Positions 33,084 through 44,629 of a stretch of DNA of 64,000 nt are shown here, piece by piece. Under the pieces are notes generated by a model. That model did no database searches and was not told where the DNA came from. It saw only the letters and a list, made by a program, of their open reading frames with translations. The stretch is from Fistulifera solaris (lineage: Eukaryota; Bacillariophyta; Bacillariophyceae; Naviculales; Stauroneidaceae): assembly GCA_030295235.1 (NCBI GenBank), contig AP026144.1, positions 372,001 through 436,000 on the forward strand. Reading direction: 5' to 3'. Each line of letters opens with the position of its first letter. The stretch's first letter is position 1. A program made the translations under genes and the position numbers.

Positions 33084-33830
33084 TTACAGTTCCGTGAGGT
33101 ACACAGGTTCGCGTCGGATGGTCGTCCCATTTTGCTCCATACTGATGGGATGTACTTGGCCTGGTTTCGACGACAGAGTTTCTACTTGTTCCAGTAGTAA
33201 GCGCATAGAAGGGGAGTACTGCTTTGGTGGGGATTCTTCATCATCGATCCCATCCTCCAAAGGCACCTTTCGTTCCTTGGTGGGGCTCGATTCGGGAGGC
33301 ATGGTCACGGGAGCGCGGGGAGGCATGACATTATCGGCCAAGACGGCTACCGAAAGATCCTTAGGTACGTGGTGCTCCTTTTTCGAATTCATCAGAGAGA
33401 CCGGCAACGGAATGGTTAACACCGATTTTCCTCCGGTAGCTGTACTTCGTGATGCCGCGCTGTCCATGACCGAACTCGCGGAATCGTGCGGGAGATTGTT
33501 GGTGGTGTCGAGAGATGGTTTGCTGCTTTTCACGTGTATTTTCTTTTGTAAAAGGGTGGAACGGATGATCATCGTGACGATCACGCATGTGCACAGGAAG
33601 AAAGCGGATACCATGGCAATGATAGCAAGATATATAAAGAGCTCTTTGTTGTCGTTTTCGTCATCGTCTTGTCCTTGCTGAGCGCCAAAGATACCAGGGT
33701 TGTCGATGTTGTTGACGGAGAGATCAATGGGTTGCCCCTGAAGACTCTCGGGTGCGTCTTCTTCGAGACGTCGGTGGACGGCATGGAGAAGAGTTTCGGA
33801 ATATCCGCGGAGCCTTCTCAATTCAATCAT
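33084..33830 (-). CDS. Single-pass membrane protein of unknown function
   Basis: 248 aa, intact, with ATG at 33830. Residues 1-64 are polar and acidic toward the membrane (QDDDENDNKE). One clear TM helix spans ~66-90 (YLAIIAMVSAFFLCTCVIVTMII), followed by Lys/Arg (positive-inside) and a ~155-residue Ser/Pro-rich cytoplasmic tail containing SPTKERKVPLEDG and ESPPKQYSPS, which look like proline-directed phosphosites. There is no signal peptide in this frame; an upstream exon could supply one. No family recognised. Confidence 0.65.
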   Translation of the reverse strand: MIELRRLRGYSETLLHAVHRRLEEDAPESLQGQPIDLSVNNIDNPGIFGAQQGQDDDENDNKELFIYLAIIAMVSAFFLCTCVIVTMIIRSTLLQKKIHVKSSKPSLDTTNNLPHDSASSVMDSAASRSTATGGKSVLTIPLPVSLMNSKKEHHVPKDLSVAVLADNVMPPRAPVTMPPESSPTKERKVPLEDGIDDEESPPKQYSPSMRLLLEQVETLSSKPGQVHPISMEQNGTTIRREPVYLTEL

Positions 33831-34717
33831 TTTGCTGATTGCGCACCTCTTTTGAGACTGTTGAACCTTCTATCACTCTTCCTTGATCGATCAGAGCCGT
33901 CTGTTGTGCTTTGAGACTACGATTCCTGTCGAGAAATAATAACAATACACTGGGAGACACGGGAACGCACCTCTGCTTGGTACATTTCTCTACGGGGGCC
34001 TACGCGAAAGTACACAATTTCCCTCACCGTCCTGGGAGTTGATTTTATTGGAGTCGTAAAGACAGTATCATGGACGATCGGTTGGTGGAACGAATGAAAG
34101 GAGGCAAGTGAAAAATTTCATCCTCTCCGCCGCGCGCTGAAACCGCCAATGAAACACGTAATTTATGTCACCACGGATCTTTGCAACGGAAATTTCGAGC
34201 CTAATTAGCTGGAAATAGACGTTGGCACATTGATACGGTATTGAATTGTTACTACACTTTACTATGGAAAATCTGTTTCGTGGACTAACATTGGATTATG
34301 AGTCACTGTATTGCGGCGACGCGACACGCGACACGCAACACTTGACCCGTAAATCTCAACCTCAACCCTAAATCAAAGCATAATCTCTTGTGAATTGCAT
34401 TGGGCCTTTGATATTTGATATGCCTTTTAACTAAGGGGGCGCGCCAGTTTGGGTAGTTAGATAACGATCGACAATTACGAATGAATAATCATCATCAATC
34501 ATCATACTATCATACTTCTTTATCAACCGTGTACCGTTACGAGTTTGTCGCACGAGTCATTGAAGAAGACACATGGTCGAAAAGTTTTCGGTCACTTCTG
34601 TTGGCATGGGTCTTTTGCCTTCAGGATTTTGACATGCACCTCATTCGTTCTCTTGTATCGGAGTTTGCAAAGCGTTTACCTGATTATCGTCCATTATCTT
34701 ACCAAGAGTGTATAAAG
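33831..34717. other. Divergent intergenic region
   Basis: About 890 bp containing the second copy of the 85-bp element (33950-34034) and a CGACACG tandem (34318-34341). A frame reaching back to 34481 joins the next gene, but its N-terminal part looks non-coding. Confidence 0.5.
33950..34034 (+). repeat. 85-bp dispersed conserved element, copy 2
   Basis: Starts CTGGGAGACACGGGAACGCA and is gap-free against 15582-15666 (minus strand). It lies ~120 bp before the start codon of the membrane-protein gene at 33084-33830 and ends CACCGTCCTG. Confidence 0.8.
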
Positions 34718-35434
34718 ATGCTTTCCAAACTTTTTGTTCTCGCACTAGTTGCCGCCGTCGCTCGAGGCGAAAGGTTTCAGTTCAATTACAACGAAGCTGT
34801 TCCTTACGTAGAAAACCAACTCGGTCAGCGCTTCATGCAAGTTACGCAGCCAGAATGCAACCCTGCTGGTTCTCTCTTTGTCTGTGAAAATGTCGGAACG
34901 ACGGTACGAGATACTGCGGGGAACTCGGTAGCCATTACTGCTACCTTGGTTTGCAGTTTCTCTCCGTTGGTTCAGGTCGATTTCCGACAGGCCGAGGGCT
35001 GCAGCTGTGAGGCGCAAGTTGCCACGGCGGACGGGGGATCCAAAAAGTGTGCTTGCACTCTTTGCCCGGCTGGCTATGGTGATAATCCCATCAGTATTGA
35101 TTGTGATATGAGCAACACGACGGCTACCAACATGACGGATACCAACGCCACGGGCGTCGACGCAGAAGGCGAAATGGAAGCCGTTGACCCCTTTATTCTT
35201 GACTCGTGCACGAGCTATGACTGTGATTTTAGATGCAATGGCACTTGCAAATTTGGTTGCGACGAAGTTCCTTTGCCGGAGGAGTGCTTCGAATTATGTG
35301 GAACACCTCAACCCACTGGGGCGCCAGCTGGTGGTGCTACCCAACCAACCTCGGGTGCGCCGACTCTTTCCACCATGTGGCTGTTCGTTTTCGGTCCTTT
35401 ATTTATGCTGATCAAATACCAGTATAACTACTAG
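34718..35434 (+). CDS. Secreted Cys-rich protein with GPI-like tail
   Basis: About 238 aa from the ATG at 34718, which gives a clean signal peptide (MLSKLFVLALVAAVARGERF); an in-frame ATG at 34481 would bury it. The mature part has about 18 Cys in pairs such as CSCEAQV, CACTLCPAGYG, CDFRCNGTCKFGCDEVP and CFELC, suggesting several disulfides. There are three or four N-glycosylation sequons in NTTATNMTDTNAT. The end has a Gly/Thr/Pro linker (TGAPAGGATQPTSGAPT) and a hydrophobic tail (MWLFVFGPLFMLI), typical of a GPI-anchored cell-surface protein. No family recognised. Confidence 0.72.
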   Translation: MLSKLFVLALVAAVARGERFQFNYNEAVPYVENQLGQRFMQVTQPECNPAGSLFVCENVGTTVRDTAGNSVAITATLVCSFSPLVQVDFRQAEGCSCEAQVATADGGSKKCACTLCPAGYGDNPISIDCDMSNTTATNMTDTNATGVDAEGEMEAVDPFILDSCTSYDCDFRCNGTCKFGCDEVPLPEECFELCGTPQPTGAPAGGATQPTSGAPTLSTMWLFVFGPLFMLIKYQYNY

Positions 35435-35645
35435 TATAAAAAAGAGCTAGGTTATACCGTTTCGTCGCAATGTAAACGAATCGGATAGTAGGAATAGTAT
35501 TGTTACAGGAAACGAGAAATTTGACCGATAATAACTACGGAGTAGTATACATGGCGTTGTTAGTAATTTACAAAATTGAGTTTTTAATCCTTCCATTTGT
35601 ATATATCTTCGAAAGCATTCGCTTATTGAATGAACGGCGGTATGG

Positions 35646-37850
35646 CTAGTGTTGTGGAATAGGCAGAACCATCAGATCCCAAGCTGCAGCAACTTGAGTT
35701 TCATTCAGACCGGATGCCTTCATAGCTTGCATTTCGATTCTCATCATGATCGATAAGCTGTCTACGGAAACATCACCCTTGTAGCGAGCTGAAAAGTGAT
35801 TCAAAATGAGCCGTTTGCCGTTGACAGCTTTGCTAAAGGCTCCGGCAATCTGTGGAGTAGAATGTCCGTGTGCTATGGCGTCTCGGGTTACTTCTCGAAA
35901 AGAGGTGTCTTTGTCAACGCCTTGTAAGTAAGCATTTGTGGCTTCGTGGATAATGACGTCTGCGTTCAGTGCCAAACCTCGCAATGCACGACTATCCGCA
36001 GTATCACCGCAAATAACAACCTTTCGCCCTTGTCGCGGTGCTTCTACGGCGTCCTCATGCGTCACAACTGTACCGTCGGGAAAGGTAAACGCGCCCCCTG
36101 GAGGAAGGTTTTTGATAACAGCCATGGCTTTCATTGGCGCTCTAAAACCAGCCTTCTTGAGAGCAGCAATATTCCTTTTCACAATGGGCTCGACATATTC
36201 GTTCTTTAGTCGTCCTGGTCGGGATAACTCTTCAACTACGTATCCAACACACGGAATTCCGTGGCTCATTGGAGCGGCGAAAACCTTCACGTCCCCCTCA
36301 TCCTCTACCTCCCAAACCGGAGCACCGTCATAGGAGCGCGGATGATTATAGATCGGATAGATATTTCTCCCACCTTCTACTTCTGAGAAGAACGGAGAAG
36401 GTTCGAGGCTCATACGGTTGGCTTGTGAAATCCAACTGATCGGGTCTTCACCTGCCAAACCCTTCGTGCCCCACTGAGCCCCCCTGATTGGACACGCGGT
36501 ATTCATTATGAAAGTAACGGCGAAACCTAGGTCGCAGTTCCCATTCGGGTGCCATGGGAACATCCATTATCTCGTGCACTCGATAAGGTGGAACTATACG
36601 ACTAATGGAGTAGCGAATGGCAATACGAAGCCACATGCGCAACCCTTCCGGACCATATATTTCTACGGGAGGGCGATCGGTTTCGCGATCCCGATCTTGT
36701 CCCATCAGACAGAGCAAGCCAACGAGACCCAGTGTATGGTCTTTGTAACAAAACAAACAATGTTAGCAATCATTTTTCAACAAGAAATTTGTAGCTCTAG
36801 ATAATTACCTCCATGTGCGTGTGTAAGAAATATTTTTGTGATTTTGCTTGGTTTTATAGCGGAAGAGCGTTGTACTTGAAGCTGCGTTGAAAATCAGCAG
36901 GTGTGAGTCTATACTTGTCTTGACTTGCAAGACAAAAGGAGACGTTGGTAATGCATCGGAAAAGTTATAAAAAGATGATTATCAGCACAGACACAGAGAA
37001 CAAATGAGTGTATCAGACTGGTGCCAGCATCGGTGTTTCGTCACATGCAACAAAACGAAAGGTACAAATAGTATCAACCTACCTGAGTACATTCACCAAC
37101 ATCAAACAACCAAGTCCCAGCATAAAATGTGCTGGGCTGATCTCCATCGTTGGAAGCCCCAAACGCACCGCGCGGTCTCCAATTCAATCGTAAAGCGGTG
37201 CAAGAAACACCTCGGGTAACTCCCGGTGTACAACTCGCCGTTCCGACGAAAACGACGTCCATATCCGAGGATGCGATGCCGTTTCTGAAGATAGGGTGAT
37301 GCAACTGACGGATATCATCCGCCGGTGTGGTTGTAACCGGCTCTCGGGCATCACGAGTCATCGGATATCGCTCGTAGACTCTCTCAAAAATAGCGTCTTT
37401 CGGTGAGCCTGTAATTTTCATCAAAGACGGCAGTTCCGAAAGCAGCTGCGATGCAGCAAGAGACTCTATTTCATCGTTCTGTAGATCTGTCATCTCTGGC
37501 TCCATTGCAACCGTGCTGTTGGTGGGTAACGGATGTCTGGCTTGGTTATGATTGTCTTCCAAGTAAGCTATTAAGTCTTGTTTTTTCTTGAGGCTAGAAA
37601 GTACTCCACGTTCAGCTGAAGATTGTTTGACAAGTTCTCTTAACTCTTTGACTGTCAGTCCGCTCAACGCGGCCTGTAACCGTGAAGAGCTCTGGCTACG
37701 TCGGAAGTGATGTTGGCTCTGAAATGCATGAGTTATGTAGGGTGATAATAGAATCGCTAGACCTAGTTGCAAGGTAATTGCGACTCTCGATCGTTTTCCT
37801 CCGACGAGTTTGGTATGAGTGTCAAAACTTCGTCCTTCATCAGCGACCAT
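35646..37850 (-). CDS. tRNase Z (ELAC-type metallo-beta-lactamase), probably organellar
   Basis: About 644 aa in three exons: 37850-37083, 36881-36809 and 36740-35646 (introns 201 and 68 bp). The N-terminus has a hydrophobic signal (~24-42) and THAFQSQHHFRR, an ASAFAP-like plastid site. A SAP-like helix pair follows at ~63-97 (GLTVKELRELVKQ with KKKQDLIAYLEDN). The nuclease starts at VVFVGTASCTPGVTRG. The metal motif HAHGDH is split by the second intron after its Gly. Later motifs are GDTADS, DVIIHEATNA, HGHSTPQIAG and LILNHFSARY. It cleaves 3' trailers from pre-tRNAs. One extra C in the run 36479-36484 shifts exon 3. A start at a TTG further upstream is not favoured. Confidence 0.88.
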
Positions 37851-38496
37851 AACAGACACGGCGGATGATTTGTCGAACAGATGATGATAGCAATGTCGAG
37901 AAACTCCTTTTCGCTCAAGACACTTCAAAATGGCGTTCTGATGAAGAATTGCTGTCTCTTTGCAAGTCTTTTATTTCGATCGGTAACACTGACAGCTAAA
38001 GTCAATAATCATAAGCATACAAGCAACAATCTTGGTTTGTTTTAATCAATGCAACGTGATTATTGTGAACACTCACAGCTGCAAATTCCACGGTCTACAG
38101 AAGTCCGTCGGCAGGTCATCCGTTACTGTAAAGGAAATTGTGAATTAATATGTCGCAACAGGATCTTCACCTGTGGTACATTTTTACTCTTTAATTAAAA
38201 CCGTTACTGAACTCGTTTTTGGACGAGGTTTTGGAAATTATTGGGCCGCCACTTTTTTTCGTCGGCTCACACGACAAAAACTCAAACGTGCGTTCCTTCA
38301 TCAATCGTATCAACATGCATGCGTCGTCATCGTCGCGTCTGTTTTTTCTTTCTTTGAAATCGTGCATCGGCACACGTCGGTCGGAGTACTACTCATGAAA
38401 CATCCCCCGTTATACTTGGAGGGGCCATCTATTTAACAAAAACAATTACAACAACTTAAAACGTGGTCTCAGTATTAAGTCGAAAAGTAGCGAGCC
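37851..38496. other. Divergent intergenic region
   Basis: About 650 bp between tRNase Z and the small acidic protein. No supported gene or repeat. Confidence 0.55.
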
Positions 38497-38949
38497 ATGA
38501 AAGACCAATCATCCTCGCGATGGACGAATACGACATTGATGCCGTTGCGTCTGCCGAATCATGACAATGATGAGTGGAAACAGAAATCCCTTCGATTAAC
38601 GTTCTCTCCTACATCTACAATGGTTGATTTTTCGAACCAAGTCTCGACCAACAGAATGGACGTTGTATCCAGGAATAGCGACCAACAATCGTTTCTCGGC
38701 ACCATTGCGTCTTCGTTATCGGATGACGAGGACGAAGAACTCGTTCCGATTGAGATTGAGTTTATGGCGATATCCAGGCAATCGTCAAACGATTCCGATT
38801 GCACTTGGCACGATATCCACCATGCGGGTGAAAAAGAGCTTTTAGGCTTGCAATTTGTCAATGAAGACGTTCTCGACGACTCTCACGAATCCATGTCGGT
38901 CCAGTCAGTCCGCTCAGTTACTCATAGTTACTCTCATGCGCATCGTTAG
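38497..38949 (+). CDS. Small acidic protein of unknown function
   Basis: 150 aa, ATG at 38497, uninterrupted. It is polar throughout, with an acidic middle (SSLSDDEDEELVPIEIEF) and Ser/His-rich ends. There is no signal peptide, membrane segment or known domain. The frame is longer than its surroundings would give by chance and the codons look ordinary, but a non-coding frame cannot be excluded. Confidence 0.45.
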   Translation: MKDQSSSRWTNTTLMPLRLPNHDNDEWKQKSLRLTFSPTSTMVDFSNQVSTNRMDVVSRNSDQQSFLGTIASSLSDDEDEELVPIEIEFMAISRQSSNDSDCTWHDIHHAGEKELLGLQFVNEDVLDDSHESMSVQSVRSVTHSYSHAHR

Positions 38950-39106
38950 CACGACGATGAGCGACTACACTTCATCCGCCGCGCCATATTGATTCATGAT
39001 TTATTATCTGCGTACAGGTGTTCACCTCCTCTTTAGAGCATAAAGTAGAACTTAATTTGATACAAAGCGAGACAAAAAAACTACTTAAGTTTTCTACTAT
39101 TCTCGC

Positions 39107-40228
39107 TTAGATGCTTTTGAAGCCACACAACGTATAAAGAGCTTCAATGGTCAACAACTGAAGCGTCGCTTGAGGAGCGAATCGCGCCCAGATCGGAACG
39201 AAGCCCCTCCACAGAGACAAAACACCGTCGGCTTGTACTGTTTTAGTCAAGCAGTCTGAGAAGCCGTTATAAATCTTCTTATCCGTGGGCTGGTTCATGA
39301 GTTTGGTGCGAAGCATCTTAAAAAGAAAAAATATGAGCAACCCCGTTCGAATAGACTGCAATCGACGCTCACTAGCAACTTACATCCCAGGGCGCTACTG
39401 TGCAAGTCATAAAGAATCCCGCAATGAAGGCTGCAGCAAACGAAGTTCGAACTTCCTTTCTCGACCATCCAGTGTAGTCACAGACGTATCCCTTGGAAAT
39501 ATCGTAAACTCCCATTTTAGTGGCATTCAAAACGCAAGCACGCATGATATTGACCTCAACACCACGATAGAATCCGGCAATGCCCTGATCTCTGTACATG
39601 TTTCCTACCAATTCCGCGAGTCCGGCTTTTCCAGTGTTTGTTTGCGCCAATGTCTTGAGTACATCAAATGGCTTTTCAAGTCAATTCGTTTTTACGATGG
39701 CTAGTGAGACTCAATTGCAGGCTCTGTTAATAGAAAACTCTTCCCACTTACATTTCCGGCAACCGATCCCACGCCGCCCGTAATGGCCCCTGCCAAGAAC
39801 TTCATGTAAAGGGAGAATCCTTTCCGGCACCCAGAGCATCTCTGACTGGCGCGTAAGCTCCGAGTTTGATGCTAGTATAGCTCATTTCACGCTGTATGAA
39901 ATAACAAAGTAAGTTGCTTTAAGGGCGGTTTTCGCTTTCAAAGTCGCTCGCTATTTACTTACACCGTACGCAAATGCTAGCCCTTTCCAAAAGGCAGCAA
40001 TTCCTTCGTTTCGCATGACTCCCTTACATGTTTCGACGATGCCTAAGCCAGACGCTTGAATGCGAACTTTCACCAGTTCCAAGGGATGCTTTGAGCCGTA
40101 AAGCGTGAGTGAATGATGATGCTGAACCATAAAGGGCAATGACGACGTACCGTAAAGTTCACGGCAAACATGGCGGCACTTCCGCCCAGTGCCATCGACT
40201 GAAACAAACTAGGTTTAATATCCGACAT
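39107..40228 (-). CDS. Mitochondrial carrier (SLC25, DIC/OGC/UCP-like)
   Basis: 280 aa in five exons: 40228-40151, 40088-39963, 39891-39752, 39671-39384 and 39316-39107, all with GT-AG junctions. The three carrier repeats each show their signature at the odd helix: [22 protein letters not shown] and APWDMLRTKL, paired with [13 protein letters not shown] and [25 protein letters not shown] resembles dicarboxylate/oxoglutarate and uncoupling carriers, so a small organic acid is the likely substrate. It sits in the inner mitochondrial membrane. One base is missing at the A run 39808-39810 (plus strand) inside exon 3. All splice joints restore conserved motifs. Confidence 0.9.
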
Positions 40229-40800
40229 GCTGTAGCAAGAACAGCTTCTTCAACTATTGCTGCAACAATTCACCAGAGGGATGCTTGGTTCCTTTGGTCG
40301 ACAGAATGGATGTCTTTGAAGTAAGAGATTATTCTGTTTTGCAATTTGCAACGGCATGAAGCGAAAGCGAACAATGGACGAAGGACGCGAAAGGACTTCT
40401 CGTTGTTGCAGTTGAAGCCTCAAGCAACTTGCACAGTCCGCAGGAAAGTAACATCCCATCTGTCATAGAGACACCCAGGAGAAAAGAAACCGCTGCGACG
40501 TCGGTACGAGACTGAACCTTGGGTCTTGCATCGCTATGGTCAATCATCATTTTTGACATACTGAAGATGAATTGGTAGATGGTTTGGATAAAAGAATAAT
40601 CAACGACTTTGACTGATTTGAGGTATTTTGGATGGTTTTGTGAGATGAAGGATCAAGCGACAAAATGAGAGGTCACACCTCAGCGTTCTAACGAACAGGC
40701 AGTGTGGAATGAGTTCATTGCGTGGATACGATAATAATATAGTGCTCTCTATATTATCGCACCACTGTACGCTGGTCTTATTAGATTCGATCGATGCAAC
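40229..40800. other. Intergenic region with AT hairpin
   Basis: About 570 bp. An imperfect hairpin, CGATAATAATATAG with CTATATTATCG (40729-40759), lies just past the SUMO protease stop codon and could be in its 3' UTR. No gene. Confidence 0.5.
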
Positions 40801-43800
40801 CTAGACACTGGCACTATCCGATGGCGCGGAATAGTCATCATGATGATACTGCGAAGACGACTCATCCGCGTACTGCATTCCATTATCCTCGCTAGAGCTT
40901 TTCAAATCGTACAAGGAGGACCTTTTGAATCGTGAATCGACATTTTCTTTCGCAATACGATTGTCGAAGGCATCAAAGTCAGGTTGCGTCACGAGAGAAT
41001 TTGGTGACGAATCATCCTCGTCATGGTCATTGTCGATTAGCATCACGTCGGAGGTTTCCTCTCTAGAAGTTGTGGGAGTGTTGAGTAGCTGCAATCCGCT
41101 TCCACTATCCTTCGAGCCTTCACTTTTCAATGATCTCTGGCTGTTCTCCGAGTGTCCCATTTTATCCAAGCTTTCAGTCTTATCCGAGAATCCTCTTTCA
41201 TTATCAGACGTGCTTCCACTTTCCTTTTCTTCCGCGCTTCTGCTTTCCTTGTCCTCCGATACTTCACTTTTCTTTTTCTCTGAAATCTCATTCGCTTCCT
41301 CCTTCGTTCTGTTCTCGGCCAAAATATTAAGTCGATTTGGTTGGTCTCGATTTGCTTTCCACCGTAAATATATAGTACTAAGGCGCTCGATCAGCTCCTT
41401 CATTTCTTCGCGTAAGTTCGCAATGTCATCCAGGGTGAATTTAAACTCGGCCCCGCATGAAATCATTGCAATCTTCTCTTCCATGAGTTCTTTATACGAG
41501 AATGCACGGTTGCGTAATTGGAATACACCGGACGCATAACGACAAACAAAAACACCACAATCCCACGAGTTGTTCTGATAGGGCACTGTGAGAAAGACAT
41601 GAGTGAGTACAATAATGAATCAAAGAATCGAAATCGGTTAAGCTTACCTTTGGGTGTTAGGACTGGTAGCGACGATTTGTTGAAAGGCGCCTCAACAACA
41701 GCCGACTTTCTCAGTCGCATCCACTCTGCGTTCAACCATTTCGTCACGTTCCTGTGCACTCTATCTTTCTGGTGCATTTTTAGTGAATCGAAGAACAGAA
41801 GGCAAGGCATCGGGGCATCGTCACCAGATGAAGGAGCACTTTGATCAGCAGATGACAGAATGTAACCAGGGTTTACTACCACGCACAAAGACCAGTGAAG
41901 AGCTTTATTAACTAAGGATCCGGCAATCATGTGAGACGACGAAGCGAAAAGATCAAATTTCACGACGGCTTACTTACTAGGAATGAACACAAACCTCAGT
42001 TTGAACACGTCAATCTTCTTCTTTGTTGTCCAGTTCGACACTCCTTCCACTCCGTTATCTTCCAGAGTTGTATAGAAATGAGTGGTGAAAACGTGAAAAT
42101 CTGGCGAAGTATGCTTTCGTGTCATCCTTAAGCAGAAAGAGTTTGTCAGGATCAATTAGAAGTCTTAAGATGAACAGGTCGATGAACTTACCATTGGAGA
42201 AAGAAATCAATCAAGGTATCATTCAAATATACACCCGGATCTAGCCTTTCAAAATCCTCGACGCGGATTTCCACATGATGTCTTCGTCGAGTGTCCTCAC
42301 TTCCCTCCGCATTGCGGATGTCCGACGACGTACCTTGGTCACAATCTTCGATATCTACCTCATCCATCTCTGTATCCGTGCAGTTAGCGAACTGAAACTC
42401 GTTGAGGCCACGTGCAGTATCATCTATGAGACGTGGGTCGCCTCCAAAGGGAAAGCTAAGTAAAATTTCGTGGCTTGCTTTCCCGGCGAGGAAAACCAAC
42501 ACGTTTAGAAGACCCGATTTTCTTCTTTCGGCTAAGGGCTTCTTTCTTCGCGTCTGCAATAAGCGCGGTTGCGAACAAGTCAGATCGTCTTCGTGGTAAG
42601 CGGCTATCATTCGTGAAGTACGCTTTGAAATGCACATTTTCCTCAACCACTCGCAGAAAGGTGGCGATGTCAGCATCTGATCGAAATTCTGCCATGATAA
42701 GCCCTTTTTCGTCTGTTGAATTCCCAGGTACATATGAGCCAACACTGCTGAAACCGTTAGTCTTAGTTTTTTGTACCTTCAGCGCGATAAAGGATCCCGG
42801 TTCGGTAGCAGCATCGTCACTCGCTAAGCGCCCAGAATTGTCAACGCCATTATCAACATAATAGTAAACTTCATCCACTTCTCCTTTCGCGAAATCTATG
42901 TTGTGGACCTTTTCTTTCGAGCGGACCGAGTACGCACACGATAGAATACCATCATTGAAAATCTTTATCTGACAGGAATGGTGCTTCACGCTTGATCCGA
43001 CCGCTATTCTAGCAACGTCAAACCACACCAATAAATTCTTGAACAAGAAGGAAATTTGGTGAGATGAAGAGAATGTGAGATTTAACAACAAGAAATGCAA
43101 CTTACCTGTTCGTCGTCCGAACCATCGTCGACCATGTCCACAAAATCATTTTTCTTTCGTTTCGCGGAGTTTGAATCCGAAATGGAGCTTCTACGCGCAC
43201 TCGACCTAGTGTGATAAAGCGTGCGCGCTGTGTCTCTAATGCAATTGCTGCGTTTTTCCACTGCAACCGAGGTTGCAGACGACAAGTCATCGTCGAAAAG
43301 ATCATCCTTATAATTCTTGGTTGGTTTGTCTTTGGTCCGCAATTTCGCCGATGAGTCGCAGCTTTCCTTAGAAAGGTCGTCCCTATAAGGTTTGATCGAT
43401 TCCTGCGACGCGCGACTCTCGGTCCGCTTTTTACTGAAGTCCAAAAACCGGTCGCTGCTGGAACGTGCATTGTTCGTTCGCAACGAAGCGCCGGGGACGA
43501 TTGCCCTACCTGCATTCGCACTCTTTGCACTTTTCTTGCTTTTAAGCGAATTTGTTGGAACCTCAACTGTGCGACCGAGGGAAGATTTGCGTTTCGTACC
43601 CGCTGTTGCTGTCGGTGAAGTATACGTTTCCTTAATTTTCCTACCTTCGCTAGAAGAAGGTGCTTTTGATAACGTAAAGGCCGTAGAAGGCACATATGGT
43701 TTGTCGTTCTCGATAGCGTCTAATGTTTGCAGGATACTTTGCTCCTCTGCGCTCGCTTTGCGGGTATCTTTTCCTGTAGGTTGGTCCAAAGCCTTTGCTT

Positions 43801-44629
43801 TCTTTGTCGCTCTGAACGTATCACCACCACGCTTCGAATGAATGGCAGTGTTGTCTTCTGACTCCGTCTCGCCGTCTATGCACAAATCGATTGCAGTGGA
43901 ACTGCCACCTTTCTGCCTTTCCTTAGGTTTGCTATGTACAGATGTTTCGTTCGACGATGACAAGTCGATGGAACAGTACGCGTCCTTGGGTTTGAAGTCA
44001 TCGTTAAGCATCGTATTGGATTCTCTCTCCCTGAACACTCCTTTGCGGCCGAAAATGGGTTTCCTTGGAATTCGAGCAATCATGTCTGGCGAGGTCGCTT
44101 TGACTGGTTTGTCTAGTATCAACTTTAGTTGTGCCGGATATTTCTTCGTAACTTCCTGAACTTCATCGTCGGACTCTGTCTCAAAAAAATCATTTTTTTT
44201 CTTTCGTGAGCTCAGGGATGACGGTCTATATTCGCGACGACCAAATACTTCCTGCTGTTCGCGTAGTACAGAATCCAGAGGACCCTCCGTAATGTCCTTG
44301 GCTCTCTTCCGGTTGGATTCTTTTTGACGCGGCTCCGTTAACAGTTTTCGTGCTTTTTGGCTGATATCTCCTATTTTACTGTTGTACGATGCTTTCTTCA
44401 TTTTCACTTCTCCCAGAAAGCCCAAGCTATCGACTGCTTCGCTGAAGTTTGCTTTCTCCTCAAAATTGTTGAAGGAAAAATCCGTGACATCCACATGGCC
44501 GTTTCGTCTCAGCTTTCCCGTCCCTTGATGACCCCGTCCACTGGTTTTCGGGGGGCCTTCCGCGTAGTAATCGATAGTGGAGGCTGGACTATGTCGAGAG
44601 CGCTTCTTTCTGGATTTGAATTCGCTCAT
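40801..44629 (-). CDS. ULP1/SENP-type SUMO protease
   Basis: About 1,188 aa in five exons: 44629-43106, 43037-42192, 42126-41978, 41911-41648 and 41585-40801. The first ~500 residues are Lys/Ser-rich and low-complexity. Exon 2 holds a beta-rich, PH-like region (WFDVARIAVGSSVKHHSCQI). The C48 protease core starts at RLDPGVYLNDTLIDFFLQW. The catalytic His is in INKALHWSLCVVV, Asp in LLFFDSLK, Gln and Cys in PYQNNSWDCGVFVCRY. A long insert between strands recalls the SENP6/7 group. The tail is acidic and Ser-rich. The enzyme removes SUMO from proteins, probably in the nucleus. One extra base near 42460-42485 splits exon 2. The start is the first ATG (44629); the frame extends to a TTG at 44656. 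Confidence 0.87.
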
